Source of the DNA: Gammaproteobacteria bacterium
GTDB taxonomy: Bacteria; Pseudomonadota; Gammaproteobacteria; Ga0077536
DNA length: 64,000 bases
Assembly (NCBI GenBank): GCA_021773835.1
Contig: JAJFJQ010000061.1
Span: forward strand, 1-64,000
Direction: 5' to 3'
Positions 18,641-28,560 of this stretch are shown here, one piece after another. The position numbers and the translations under genes are program-made. The first letter of the stretch is position 1, and each line of letters begins with the position of its first letter. The notes below the pieces were generated by a model. It had not been told where the DNA came from. It made no database searches and saw only the letters and a program-made list of their open reading frames with translations.

Positions 18641-18985
18641 GGTATTGACGACTTAAGTGTCGATAACCCGTAATAGTTGGGTGAGCAAATCCAGAACACC
18701 GTACAAACGCTACCGATTTCCGCCAGAACCAATTCAATACGCTGTTTGGGTCTATTATCGATTCAATCTCTGTTATCGAGATGTCGAAAATTTACTCGCT
18801 GAACGAGGCGTTGCCGTCGGCCATGAATCAATCTGGTTATGCTGCGTTAAATTTGGACAGAGAGCTGCGCGACGATTGAAACGCGGTCACCAAGGCTTCG
18901 GCGATAATTTTTACATAGACGAAGTGTTCGTTAGGATTGGGGGTGTACAACAGTATTTATGGCGGGCCGTCGATCAGATCGAGGT
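18641..18985 (+). pseudogene. Truncated IS6-family transposase
   Basis: The frame starts with YRFPPEPIQYAVWVYYRFNL, runs through NFYIDEVFVRIGG and breaks off at LWRAVDQ, about half way through an IS6 transposase. It is then fused to unrelated sequence. A terminal-repeat-like GGTATTGACGACTTAA begins at 18641, similar to the left end of the IS6 at 1216. The second and third catalytic residues are lost, so it is inactive. Confidence 0.85.
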
Positions 18986-19092
18986 CGACCATCGCAGCAG
19001 ATCGAATCCGGAGTTCCATGTGCGCGCGTGTTGCTGTTGCTTACGGCGTATGAAATCGTCGGAATCAAATGCCACTGGGTCGCCACTGTCCA

Positions 19093-19260
19093 GACCGCCT
19101 GTCGCGGCGTTCCTTGCTGAACGTGCCGCCTAGCCTACGCGTGCGGCAAATCGTGCCAGCGAAAGTTTTCAATTCCTGTTCTAACGAGCGCTTTGCGCCA
19201 GGCGTGATTTTTTGCCTTCGTGACTTGCTTCCCTTTGTAGGTAAAAACTCGATTTGAGTG
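19093..19260 (-). pseudogene. Tyrosine recombinase (phage integrase) C-terminal remnant
   Basis: The minus strand reads VFTYKGKQVTKAKNHAWRK, then ALVRTGIENFRWHDLPHA, a stop, then ARRHVQQGTPRQAV. This matches the stretch around the H-D-L-R-H motif of integrases, with the arginine changed to proline and a nonsense codon at the next position. It is dead and marks a former mobile element next to the truncated IS6. Confidence 0.7.
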
Positions 19261-19323
19261 CTTCCCTATTTGTTGTTCTATAACGAGTTTCGCCTCAGTG
19301 TTTACTGCCCGTGATTTCTTGGT

Positions 19324-20559
19324 TCAAAGGAGTGCACTGAAATCGGTGGGATCATGACCACACAGCACTTTGCCATAGACTTCTGCCGTGGTGGCTGGGC
19401 TGAGCGCCGCGTGCATATTCGATGTCGAAAAGTCGCGCCAAAGCCGTTCAAACCGACGACCTCGCGTCATGTCGGAACTCCCGTTGATTTGCTGAAAAAT
19501 ATCCATCGCTTCGCGCAGCAACTGCGTCGCGCCGCCGACATCATGCCGCACGCGGGCGCGCACTAGCAGCGGAACCTCCTCCGCGCTCGCCGCAGCGTGG
19601 TCAAGATCACTCGCGCCCCGATAGATGTGCAGTTCGGCGGAGTCAATTTTTGTAGCCGCGTCGGCGATCGCTAACTACGTCGAAACGAGTGCTGACTAAT
19701 CCATCGCAAATGTGTACGCAACCGGTCGATCGACAACACGCTCCAAGGTATACGCCAGGGCCGCCTTCGCCATCCCAAGAAGCGGACCAATAATGCACGC
19801 ACTCGCGATCCCGCCCAACGGTGTCCGAAATAGGGCCTCATCCTTATGTTCCGTTTCGGTACGGCCGGCAATGGCTCCGTTAGCACAGAAGAATGGCAAG
19901 ACACGGTGTTCTGGAACAAAAACGTCCTCGCCGCGTAATGTGTTGCTGGCCGTTCCGCGCATCCCGGTTGGGTCCCATGTGCGTTCGATGTTTAATTCGC
20001 CCATCGGGATCAGCAGCAATGTTGTGCCGTCGGTCCCGTCCGCCAGGGGCGCACCTAGGGTAGCCCAGGTCGCGTGTTCGCTGCCGGACGCATACGCCCA
20101 AATCCCGTCGACTTTGATTCCTCCTGAAACCTTACGCACCGTCGCCGACGGAGCGAGTACCCCGCACACTCGGGCATCAGGGTCCGCGCCGAATACTTCG
20201 TCCTGGGCCTCGCTGGAATACAAACTGGCAAAAAAGCTGCAGGCTGCGTACAGGGCAGTTACCCAGCCGGCCGATGGACAGTGCGTAGCGAGTTCGGCGG
20301 TTATTTCTATTTGCGATGAAACGTCGATTTCAAGGCCGTCATACCTTCTCGGTTGCCAGAGTCGAAATAGTCGACGCCCAGTCAGTTCATCGATCACCGG
20401 ATCCGCTAACCTCAGCTCTTTATCGGCAAACTCTGCATGATTAGCTAACATCGGACCGATTGTGCGGGCCTCAGCGACCAGTGATTCACGCAATGTACAT
20501 AGACGGTGCTGATCGCTAGATCTCGACGAAGGCGCTTCGTTTGTTGTGGCGCTTGCCAT
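19324..20559 (-). pseudogene. Acyl-CoA-dehydrogenase-like flavin monooxygenase with two amber stops
   Basis: The reading frame matches the HsaA/group D flavin monooxygenase side of the acyl-CoA dehydrogenase fold over about 412 codons: an N-terminal helical domain, VSGGIKVDGIWAYASGSEHA in the middle, and a C-terminal SDMTRGRRFERLWRDF segment. Start ATG 20559 follows CGGAG. Two TAG codons (19696-19698 and 19675-19677) interrupt an otherwise unbroken frame. At the corresponding positions relatives often have glutamine, so each could be a single C-to-T change. No flavin reductase partner is nearby. It was probably once part of the neighbouring aromatic pathway. Confidence 0.8.
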
Positions 20560-20706
20560 AGCCGTTACTCCGTGTCTGATCGAAAACAATAACCAGTTTA
20601 CCTGACTCCACTTCGCGGAGCATAAGCCAAATATACGCGCGTATCGCAGCGTCGGTGACAGTGATACCAGATCTATTTTCCATAAATCCCTAGCCCGGTT
20701 CTGGGG

Positions 20707-21110
20707 CTAAAAAGTAAAATGCGAAGTAAAAAGGGCCCGTACTCTGAGGGGTCCCCAAGAAATACGTTGGCAATACTCAAGTTGGTCGATAGCCCGTTCA
20801 TGTAAATGGAGCAGCGCATGTAATAAATAAGAACCGCCAATGGGCAGTTGTTTGGCCATCAGCTGCGCGCCGACGAACACGACAGATAGCACAGCCTTAC
20901 GTTTTTCTGTATTGGCTTGCAAACCTTTGACTAAGCTAGTGTGATAACCGACCAAGCCAACCAGCCGTTGAGCGAGCGTCGCTAATGCGCATACCAACAG
21001 TAAGTTCGCTACCCGCTCGAGATCCCGTGCCATGTGTTCTCCGAGCTCGACACTGTAAGGGGCAGATTTCATGTCATGGAAGCTCTCTTTAAGAGTTACA
21101 CAAACCCGCT
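20707..21110 (-). pseudogene. IS4-type transposase C-terminal fragment
   Basis: The minus strand gives ESFHDMKSAPYSVELGEH, ERVANLLLVCALATLAQRL and QANTEKRKAVLSVVFVGAQL. This pattern is the C-terminal end of IS4-family transposases (E-x-x-F-R-D-x-K and the helix after it). The catalytic N-terminal part is absent. It separates the dead flavin monooxygenase from the Rieske dioxygenase genes. Confidence 0.65.
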
Positions 21111-21454
21111 CCATATGAGTGATGAATAAGCGTTTAGAGTTACTGCGATCGCCGAATAAGATTGCGGCGGTAATACCTTCGTTGTGCCCGCAAAATCCAT
21201 CCCACTTATTACCAAGGACAGGCTGCAATGCGGAGTTGATGATCGTTGAGTTCTTGTCGCGTGTCGCGTCTTGTGCATTTTCTGAGGAAATAGTGGATGA
21301 GACTCGGCGTTTTTGTCCGGTAGTAGCCGCGCTGCTCTACTGCGAGCCTCCTTTCGATGATTGCGCCAATGAACAATCGCAGCCGCCAACAACACTTGTC
21401 CGCGTTACAAATAGTCACAATAATGTGACTATCACAGTCTGGAGAATGGATACG

Positions 21455-22792
21455 ATGACCAGGACACCGAAGGGCGCCGAGCTTGAAGACAAAAGCTTCT
21501 GCTGGGACGATCGAGTACAACCCGGTCGCGTGCATCGTTCGCTTTATGTTGACCGAGAAGTATTCGACCTCGAACAACGGCGTATTTTCGGAGCCACTTG
21601 GATTTATCTAGCGCACGAGAGCGAACTCGCGGAGTCGGACACGTTCGTTGCGCGACGGCTCGGTCCACGACCCATCATTGTTACCCGCGATCACAAAGGT
21701 ATGTTGCACGCGCTGATCAATCGATGCACGCATCGGGGTGCTGCGGTTTGCCGCGCGACTGCCGGGAAAGCCCGATATTTCACGTGTGGCTACCACGGTT
21801 GGACATTTTCGAACGACGGCGCATGCGTCGATATCCCGTTGGACGACGCTTATGGACCTGCTTTCGAGAAGCGCGATCGCAACCTCGGGCGTGTGCCATT
21901 TTTAGCAACTTATCGCGGATTTATTTTCGGCACGCTTAACCCAAAGAAAGGTGAGCAGCCGCTGACGGATCATCTCGGACCCGCGGCCGATCGTATCGAC
22001 GAATGGATCGCGCACAATGGCGGAGACCACACCAAGATCCGCGTAGCCGGTGCGCAACGGTTTCTCGTCAACGGAAACTGGAAGTGCATTTACGATAATG
22101 CCGGCGACGGTTATCACCCCGAGTACTCTCACCAGTCCTTGCTACGGATGACGCAAGAGCGTCATGGCGAAGGTATGGATCTCGATTATTTCGCGGGCGG
22201 GATCGATGCAACCCCTATGTATAGTCAGGCCTTGGGCAATGGTCACACATTTATCGATCAACGACCCTGCATGTTTGAGTCTTCCGTTTTTGACCGCCAA
22301 CGCCCGCAACCGGGTCGCGAAGCGGTGGCGGCCGAGCTTATACGCGATGTCGGTGAGCAACGGGCGAAAGCACAGCTTGAAACGGTTCCCGGCGCGGGTA
22401 TGAACCTATCAATATTTCCGAGCCTGTTATTCATTGGCAATCAGTTCCAGGTAATCACTCCGCTGGCGGTCGATCGCACGGACCTGAGTTGGTTTGCGAC
22501 GTCGCGAGATGACATGCCTTCAGGGGTCAATACATTACGTCTGCGCACGCAAGAGGATTTCCCTATGTTCGGGGAGGTCGACGACAATGCAAATTTCGAG
22601 TCGTGTTTTGACGGCATGGCGGTACCGGAAATGGAGTGGGTGGATATCAGTCGCCATCTCCATACCGGCGTAGAAAAGGTCGACGAAGCTGGGGTCGTCA
22701 CGGCGCCCGTATCTTCCGACTTGCATATGCGGTCCTATTATAAAGAGTGGAAGCGCTTGATGAGTTCCGAACCTGAGCTTGTTCTGGGGTGA
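21455..22792 (+). CDS. Aromatic-ring-hydroxylating dioxygenase, large (alpha) subunit
   Basis: This 445-residue terminal oxygenase has Rieske cluster ligands in CTHRGA and CGYHGWTF, and the mononuclear-iron motif D-N-A-G-D-G-Y-H-P-E-Y-S-H (Asp, two His). The open frame reaches back to 21119, but homologous sequence starts near 21446; ATG 21455 is chosen because GGAG lies 10 bases upstream. It would dihydroxylate an aromatic ring with electrons from a ferredoxin or reductase. The paired small subunit and a glutamine-synthetase-like gene follow at once, the gene set of aniline dioxygenases. No reductase gene is present. Confidence 0.92.
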   Translation: MTRTPKGAELEDKSFCWDDRVQPGRVHRSLYVDREVFDLEQRRIFGATWIYLAHESELAESDTFVARRLGPRPIIVTRDHKGMLHALINRCTHRGAAVCRATAGKARYFTCGYHGWTFSNDGACVDIPLDDAYGPAFEKRDRNLGRVPFLATYRGFIFGTLNPKKGEQPLTDHLGPAADRIDEWIAHNGGDHTKIRVAGAQRFLVNGNWKCIYDNAGDGYHPEYSHQSLLRMTQERHGEGMDLDYFAGGIDATPMYSQALGNGHTFIDQRPCMFESSVFDRQRPQPGREAVAAELIRDVGEQRAKAQLETVPGAGMNLSIFPSLLFIGNQFQVITPLAVDRTDLSWFATSRDDMPSGVNTLRLRTQEDFPMFGEVDDNANFESCFDGMAVPEMEWVDISRHLHTGVEKVDEAGVVTAPVSSDLHMRSYYKEWKRLMSSEPELVLG

Positions 22793-22795
22793 ACC

Positions 22796-23398
22796 ATGAA
22801 TAGCAGTATCTCGCGCGATCCATCACACGATTCTTCCTATGTCGATGATGCGCTTTACGCGAGACTCGTGGCACTGGCAACGGATTGGCAGAGTCGCTCT
22901 GTTATTAAACGGGATGAACGGCCGATTAACGAGATCGCAGCGGATTGTACTGCGCTAATTAATGCCGAAGTTCGATTCGCCGACTCGCTTGAACTCGAAT
23001 CTTGGATCGCTTGCTATGCACCCGAGTGTATCTATTGGATCCCGGCGAGTTACGGGGGCGGAGATCCCCGCCAGGAGATCACTCACGAGATCCATGACCG
23101 CCGTCGACTGGAAGATCGGATCGCCCGGATCCGCACCGGGTTTGCCTACTCGATGGTCCCGCCGGTTCGTACTACACATGTTCTCGGGAACTTTGAAATG
23201 TGGTCACTCGAAGCCAAAGAAGTGCGAGCCCGGGCGAATTTTATTATTGATGCGGTAAACAATGATCGGCGTCGGGTGCTGTCGGGATGGATCGGTTACT
23301 CGCTCGTCGACGTCGATCATCAATGGCGGATCGCAGTTAAGCAGATAAACCTAATCGATGCAGATCAGCCTCAGGGCAACAATTCGTTTTTTCTGTAG
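22796..23398 (+). CDS. Aromatic-ring-hydroxylating dioxygenase, small (beta) subunit
   Basis: This 200-residue protein has the cystatin/NTF2-like beta-subunit fold. It includes ALINAEVRFADSLELESWIA, CIYWIPASYGGGDPRQEITH and RIARIRTGFAYSMVPPVRT. It starts 3 bases after the large subunit stop, so it is translationally coupled. It forms the alpha3-beta3 oxygenase with the preceding gene and has no cofactor of its own. Confidence 0.92.
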   Translation: MNSSISRDPSHDSSYVDDALYARLVALATDWQSRSVIKRDERPINEIAADCTALINAEVRFADSLELESWIACYAPECIYWIPASYGGGDPRQEITHEIHDRRRLEDRIARIRTGFAYSMVPPVRTTHVLGNFEMWSLEAKEVRARANFIIDAVNNDRRRVLSGWIGYSLVDVDHQWRIAVKQINLIDADQPQGNNSFFL

Positions 23399-23434
23399 CA
23401 CTTTAACCATCGGCTGAATACCTCTGGGGGAAGG

Positions 23435-24925
23435 ATGGCAAGCAAGCGTACTCGTAAAGCACGACCATTGAGCTCTGTTGGGCGGAGCGGATTTACCGCA
23501 AAACATGAGTTGTGGGGTACTCCTGAGAAAAATGAAGCTAAGCGGGTTTTGCAGGAAGTCAAAAGCCAAGGTTTAGAGTATGTACGCTTAGTCTATTGCG
23601 ACCAACATGGGTTAACCCGCGGAAAGCTTCTGCCAGTCGCGCAATTTCGCGATGCCTTGGTTAATGGATTGGCGACGACGCACGCATTATTTGCGATGGA
23701 TTCGGCGAACTTTATCTACCTGCCGGTCTTCACGGACGATGGTGGGTTTGGTAACGACGAAATGGGTGGTGCGGGGGACATGATGATGGTGCCCGACCCT
23801 AGCAGCTTTCGAATTTTGCCGTGGGCGCCGAACACCGGCTGGATGCTGTGCGATCTCTATTTAAAATCAGGTGCGCCAATGCCATTTTCGCCGCGCGCGC
23901 TTTTATCTCAACAGCTCGAGCGCTTAGACTCAGCGGGCTACGAATTAATCATTGGCTTGGAAGTCGAATTTCACGTTTTCAAAATCGAGGACCCGATGCT
24001 GACGATGGCGGACTCCAAGCAACCCCCGGAACCACCGAAAGTGTCACCGCTCGCCCATGGATATCAATACCAGGGCGAGCAATCACTCGACGAACTCGCG
24101 ACTGTGATGACGTTATTTCATCGTCAGTTATCGGCATTAAAATTACCCGTACGTTCACTCGAAGATGAATGGGGACCGGGGCAATGTGAGATCACGTTGG
24201 AGCCGATGAGCGCCCTGGACGCGGCCGACGCCATGGTGTTATTGCGCTCCGCCCTCAAACAAATCGCGCGCCGCGAAGGATACCTTGTCACGTTCATGTG
24301 TAAGCCGGCACTCCCTAACGTTTACTCTTCGGGGTGGCATCTACACCAATCATTACGTTCTCGCAAAAGCGGCGACAATGTATTTGTAACTCGGCAGCGT
24401 GGCACGGTGATATCAACGGTCGGTAAACAATACATCGCCGGTCTAATCGAACATGCCGCGCCAGGCTGTGCGTTTTCTAACCCGACGATCAACGGCTACA
24501 AACGTCTGAACGCGAATCCACTGGCGCCAAACCGCGCAGCTTGGTCCGTTGACAACAAGGCAGCGTATCTGCGTCTCGTTGGCGGTGGTAGCGATCCCAT
24601 TACACACATCGAGAACCGATCCGGCGAGCCGGCTGCGAATCCTTATCTTTTCATCGGTTCACAAGTTGCTGCTGGGCTCGACGGCATAGTGAAGAAGCGG
24701 GATCCCGGACCATCGCTAAGCGATCCGTACGCGCAAACGGATCAGCCGGCTTTACCGCGGAGCTTGATGGAGGCGGTCGTGGCCCTGTCTGGATCGGAGG
24801 TCATGCGCAATTCTTTTGGGAATACGTTTATTGATTATTACCTCGCCGCCAAACAACAGGAAATCCATCGTTTTCTATCGACCGTGACCGAGTGGGAGCA
24901 CCGCGAGTATTTCGAGCGTTATTGA
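23435..24925 (+). CDS. Glutamine-synthetase-like gamma-glutamylamide ligase
   Basis: This 496-residue protein has the GS catalytic core: GLEVEFHVF, EWGPGQCEITLEP, SGWHLHQSL, NPTINGYKRLN and IENRSGEPAANPYL supply metal, ATP and glutamate contacts. Its N-terminal VRLVYCDQHGLTRGK is the GS beta-grasp motif. Length and position next to Rieske dioxygenase subunits match gamma-glutamylanilide synthases (TdnQ/AtdA1 type), which link an aromatic amine to glutamate before ring oxidation. The amine substrate is inferred, not shown. The partner glutamine-amidotransferase-like gene (TdnT/AtdA2) is missing. An ordinary nitrogen-assimilation GS is unlikely, given the divergence and context. Confidence 0.85.
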   Translation: MASKRTRKARPLSSVGRSGFTAKHELWGTPEKNEAKRVLQEVKSQGLEYVRLVYCDQHGLTRGKLLPVAQFRDALVNGLATTHALFAMDSANFIYLPVFTDDGGFGNDEMGGAGDMMMVPDPSSFRILPWAPNTGWMLCDLYLKSGAPMPFSPRALLSQQLERLDSAGYELIIGLEVEFHVFKIEDPMLTMADSKQPPEPPKVSPLAHGYQYQGEQSLDELATVMTLFHRQLSALKLPVRSLEDEWGPGQCEITLEPMSALDAADAMVLLRSALKQIARREGYLVTFMCKPALPNVYSSGWHLHQSLRSRKSGDNVFVTRQRGTVISTVGKQYIAGLIEHAAPGCAFSNPTINGYKRLNANPLAPNRAAWSVDNKAAYLRLVGGGSDPITHIENRSGEPAANPYLFIGSQVAAGLDGIVKKRDPGPSLSDPYAQTDQPALPRSLMEAVVALSGSEVMRNSFGNTFIDYYLAAKQQEIHRFLSTVTEWEHREYFERY

Positions 24926-24964
24926 CGCGCTTCGACGACCTGAAGTTCGCCCATGCGAAAAAAA

Positions 24965-25763
24965 GGTTCTGTCAGGTTGTTGCGTACATTATATATCGTG
25001 TCGTGCGGAAAGAAGAATCGTCGCGCATTAGGCGCAAGTCACCTGTTCCCAAGTTTGAAACGCGCGCGCACGCAATTCGCGGTAACTCTCCGCTCGTAGC
25101 AGATGTCGACCGAGGCGAAATAGATTATTGCATTGGCCATGGACGCTTAGAAAGCGTTGTGCGTGTCCGTCCGAGCGGAAGCCACGCATCTGTCTTTCTT
25201 GCTCGCGCGTCGGCTCATGCGAAACTTCCGCTCGATTGTTCGCGTATCGATCTTGGCAGTGCGGGACTGATGGCATTACCAAACGTTTGGCGGACGCGTA
25301 ACTGCGAAGCTTGTCGGTAGTGATCTCGATCGGCACGTTCAATTGAGAACCTAGCGCCTTTCGGAAAAAGCGTTTAGCCGCTTTAGTATCTTTGCGACTT
25401 TGCACGAGGATCTCAATCAAATCACCGTCTTGGTCCACAGCCCGCCAAAGGTAGCGACGATTTCCCTGAATTGAAACGACAACTTCATCGAGAAACCAAC
25501 GGTCGCCGCGAGGCCCTTGGTGCTTTCTAATTCGACGCGCGTAAGCGGGTCCAAAGGTGATACACCACTGGCGGATTGTTTCGTAAGAAACTGTAACGCC
25601 TCGTTCTGCTAGCAGGTCTTCGACATCGCGAAAGCTGAGAGTAAAACGATGATAAAGCCACACCGCTCGTGCAATGATTTCAGGCGGGAACCGATATCCG
25701 CGATAGTCACATGTTTCTGTCATTAGCGAATTATCGACGATCCGTTGCTAACCTGACAGAACC
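24965..25763 (-). mobile_element. IS6-family insertion sequence, complete
   Basis: Perfect 14-bp terminal inverted repeats (GGTTCTGTCAGGTT at 24965-24978 and inverted at 25750-25763) bracket one transposase gene; total 799 bp. Flanking octamers (GAAAAAAA and TCTTCCTT) are not duplicated, so this copy probably took part in a deletion or cointegrate event. It lies 40 bases past the end of the GS-like gene, where a dioxygenase reductase could once have been. Confidence 0.88.
25028..25723 (-). CDS. IS6-family DDE transposase
   Basis: This 231-residue intact transposase begins YRGYRFPPEIIARAVWLYHR. Catalytic residues are visible in WFLDEVVVSI, ITTDKLRSYA and NNRAEVSHEPTR, followed by ERQMRGFRSDGHAQRFLS. 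It differs clearly from the copy at 1269, so the two elements are separate IS6 lineages. Confidence 0.94.
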   Translation of the reverse strand: MTETCDYRGYRFPPEIIARAVWLYHRFTLSFRDVEDLLAERGVTVSYETIRQWCITFGPAYARRIRKHQGPRGDRWFLDEVVVSIQGNRRYLWRAVDQDGDLIEILVQSRKDTKAAKRFFRKALGSQLNVPIEITTDKLRSYASAKRLVMPSVPHCQDRYANNRAEVSHEPTREQERQMRGFRSDGHAQRFLSVHGQCNNLFRLGRHLLRAESYRELRARAFQTWEQVTCA

Positions 25764-26111
25764 TCTTCCTTGCATACGGCCCGAAGTAAATAAGCGGGTA
25801 TCGCCACGTTGACCTTTGAAGGTACTAGAAAATAGGCTGATTGTCGCATTAGGTGTAGAGGCGTCATTACCAAGTGAAACTGGCGGACTATTTACCAAGC
25901 GACTTTGTCGTAGCAGCCTAGCAAAAGGATTTGACGGGGCCAATGAGCGTGGCGTTTTTAGTCATCCGACAATGGCCATGGCATTTGCCTTTTGAAGCCT
26001 GAGTCTAACTAAAAACACTCCGGGAAAATCGGGGTGATTCCGGTAGTTGTTTTGACTTGATTGAGAATCTTAGTAATCGCTCGGCGATCAACGTACGCAG
26101 GCACTACCGCA

Positions 26112-26363
26112 CTAGTCCAACATCAACCCAACGAATATTTCAGGATGTCTTACGAGAGATTCCCTCGGAACAAGTTCCAGCGAACCTGATCTATCTGCTG
26201 CAACCTTTCGACTGATCTGCTCAATACGGGTCGCTAAATGTGGACTTGCGTAACGGTGCCGACCCGCGAGTTGATAGAGATACGAAACCGAATCGTTGCA
26301 CGCGCTCGCCAGTTCAGCGCGCTCTCGCTTTGTAGCAAGCCTCAGGAATCGGCACAGGTTCAT
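26112..26363 (-). CDS. Small phage-type DNA-binding protein (YdaS/Cro-like)
   Basis: This 83-residue protein opens with MNLCRFLRLATKRERAELA; the pattern VSYLYQLAGRHRYASPHLATRIE fits a helix-turn-helix of YdaS/Cro-type regulators, where the second helix reads S-x-x-Y-L-Y-Q-L-A. GGAG sits 9 bases before ATG 26363. It stands alone, without a toxin gene beside it. The role is probably transcriptional repression, target unknown. Confidence 0.6.
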   Translation of the reverse strand: MNLCRFLRLATKRERAELASACNDSVSYLYQLAGRHRYASPHLATRIEQISRKVAADRSGSLELVPRESLVRHPEIFVGLMLD

Positions 26364-26443
26364 TGCGATGTGCTCCTAATTTCGCGGTCAGCCAATTCTC
26401 AAAACTTCACTCTGACCGATAGGACGTACCCATTCTTAGCTGG

Positions 26444-27127
26444 TTACTCGTGTATTGAACTGATCTCCGGCGTAGTCTCCGTCGCGATTTTTCCGCGCCA
26501 TCTATTGAGCATTACGTGCGTCGGCAGATAAACCAGCAACGGAAGTGCGATCATTAATAACGCGATCCAGAGAGTTGGACTCATCATCGTCTGGGGTGCG
26601 GCATCACTGAGGCCGTGAACATAGTTGATATTCACCGGTGGGTTAACTTGGCCGACTACCCGCTCTGCACCGGAAGGCGCCGGCATAAACCAATAACAAA
26701 TCAGCAGCAGAGCTTCGGCTGTTACGGTCCATAACCAGATCGCGCGTTTGTCATAGCCGAGTCGATAGACAAGATAAATCAACAAGAACGGTAACCAACC
26801 ATGAAACAACGATAGGCCGCGATAAAACAATTCTAGATTTTGGTCGAACATATATGCGGTCATTCCGGTAGGCGCTGCCCCAACAAGCCGCAAGCCGAAA
26901 TCAAGAACCCAAAGCGCTTGTGGAACCAGTATCCCGACAGCCGCAGCGCTAACCAGCAACGCACTATCCGTCCACACTGCAACTAGTACGGCGAAGAGTG
27001 CTACGTCGCAAAAGTAGAGAAAATTGGTCGGACCGTAAGCCGACCAATAAGCTGGAACGAGTATCGCCATGAAAGCGGTGAAACTGATTTTGAGTACTAC
27101 CGGAACAGATCGATCATTTGGGTGCAT
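26444..27127 (-). CDS. Integral membrane protein of unknown function
   Basis: This 227-residue protein has about six hydrophobic segments, for example SFTAFMAILVPAYW, VALFAVLVAVW, GWLPFLLIYLVYRL and LWIALLMIALPLLVYL. A conserved-looking loop has NPPVNINYVHGLSDAAPQ. No catalytic motif or transporter signature is recognised. It is transcribed away from the regulator at 27393, across a 265-base gap. Confidence 0.65.
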   Translation of the reverse strand: MHPNDRSVPVVLKISFTAFMAILVPAYWSAYGPTNFLYFCDVALFAVLVAVWTDSALLVSAAAVGILVPQALWVLDFGLRLVGAAPTGMTAYMFDQNLELFYRGLSLFHGWLPFLLIYLVYRLGYDKRAIWLWTVTAEALLLICYWFMPAPSGAERVVGQVNPPVNINYVHGLSDAAPQTMMSPTLWIALLMIALPLLVYLPTHVMLNRWRGKIATETTPEISSIHE

Positions 27128-27392
27128 GCTGAGCCTCTGCTAAGAACAAAAGATATCTGCAAAATATCGAGCTTCCGTTTTCTTCCGGCAAGCGCCTCCC
27201 AAAAAGTTTCGACAAGCTTTACTGACGGTTACCTATATGGGTACCGAATCCGAGGTTAGGTTTGTGACGCGAACCCACATGATGTTGAAATGGACATCCT
27301 CAAATAGCTGATTGCGATGCTCAGCAGGAGATCGCGGCACACGCGCATAGTCACGAGGAAAACGCTCCGAACCGTTAATGGGAAGCACAGAT

Positions 27393-28142
27393 ATGGCACA
27401 AACTACAATTCTGGTAGAAGCCTTAAAAAAGGCGTTGAAATCTCATGGCATAACCTACGCTGACGTTGCAAAGGTATTGGGCTTGTCCACGACAAGCGTG
27501 AAGCGTTTGTTTGCTGACGAAGCCTTGTCTTTAAAACGGCTCGATTTGATCTGCGAGATGATGGACCTGAAAATTACAGATCTATTGCAACAAATCGCCG
27601 AAGACGGCTGGCAATTAGAGCAGCTAAGCGCAAAGCAAGAAATTCAGATTGCCGGAGACATGGCCCTCCTCCTCGTTACGGTCTCCGTGTTGAATCACCT
27701 GACGATTGGCGAAATACTCTCACGTTTTGATATCGACGAGCACCTCGTCATACGAAAACTTGCTTGGTTAGATCGCGAAGGGCTCATTGAGTTTCTACCG
27801 AAGAATCGAATTAAGCTGAAAGTATCTGGGAACTTCGCCTGGCGACCCGACGGACCAATACAACGTTTTTTTCAGGAAAATATTAGTAACGATTATTTTA
27901 GTACCCAGTTCACGAATGAAGGCGAACGACTACTCGTCCTTAACGGCATGCTAACTAAATCGTCTTTAGAGCACTTTCATAGGAGGCTAGAACGCGTCGC
28001 GCGAGAATTTGATGAATTAGCCAACGCTGATCAACGCGAGCCAACTGAACGACGAATTGGCCAAACGGTCGTGCTGGCCATACGACCTTGGGGGTTCGGC
28101 GTGTTCAGCGAATTTTCGCGCGGCGCTGATACAAAACGAAAC
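27393..28142 (+). CDS. XRE-family transcriptional regulator
   Basis: The first about 65 residues are a helix-turn-helix of the Cro/CI type (LKSHGITYADVAKVLGLS then TTSVKRLFADEALSLKRLDL). Residues 95-145 look like a second winged-helix region (LTIGEILSRFDIDEHLVIRK). The C-terminal part is of unknown role. The start is ATG 27393; a second in-frame ATG lies at 27378. A single-gene unit between a membrane protein gene and IS debris. Confidence 0.8.
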
Positions 28143-28560
28143 TAGTGATTTAGCGACGATCCCGACAGGATCGGTTCGCTGCACTATGTAGGGTGGCAAT
28201 ATCTTTGGAGTTGGGCACACTAATTCTTGCTTCGCCGTTCGATTTCGGAATCTTTGTGGGGCCAAGTTGACAAGTCGTAACGAATTGAACCGAATTCGCC
28301 GCATCTGTAGTTTCCGATTGTCATTCCGTTCGGAGCTGCGGGGCATTGTGCTGTGTCCTGAGGTACATCCGCCGGCGCCGGTACCTGCTGTATTGCCAAC
28401 CTTGCGGGCGTTTTTTCAACAGGCCTCGTCGTTAATATTTGTGTCCCATCGACGCGAATTTGGGATCGCAACGCCAAGTATCTCGACGGTCGACGACGGC
28501 AGCTGCAGGCGCGAAACGAGGCAGCCGTCTCGAGTTTCGTGCCATTGTCGTTGATCGCGT

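Noticed and set aside
19675-19698. Amber recoding (TAG read as glutamine)
   Set aside because: Several intact genes in the window end in TAG, including the toxin at 959 and monooxygenase subunits, so TAG acts as a normal stop.
19712-20440. A 242-codon plus-strand frame
   Set aside because: It is the antisense shadow of the flavin monooxygenase pseudogene, whose residues match a known fold on the minus strand.
21119-21454. Possible long N-terminal extension of the Rieske large subunit
   Set aside because: The extra 112 residues do not resemble the family, and a ribosome site sits just before the internal ATG.
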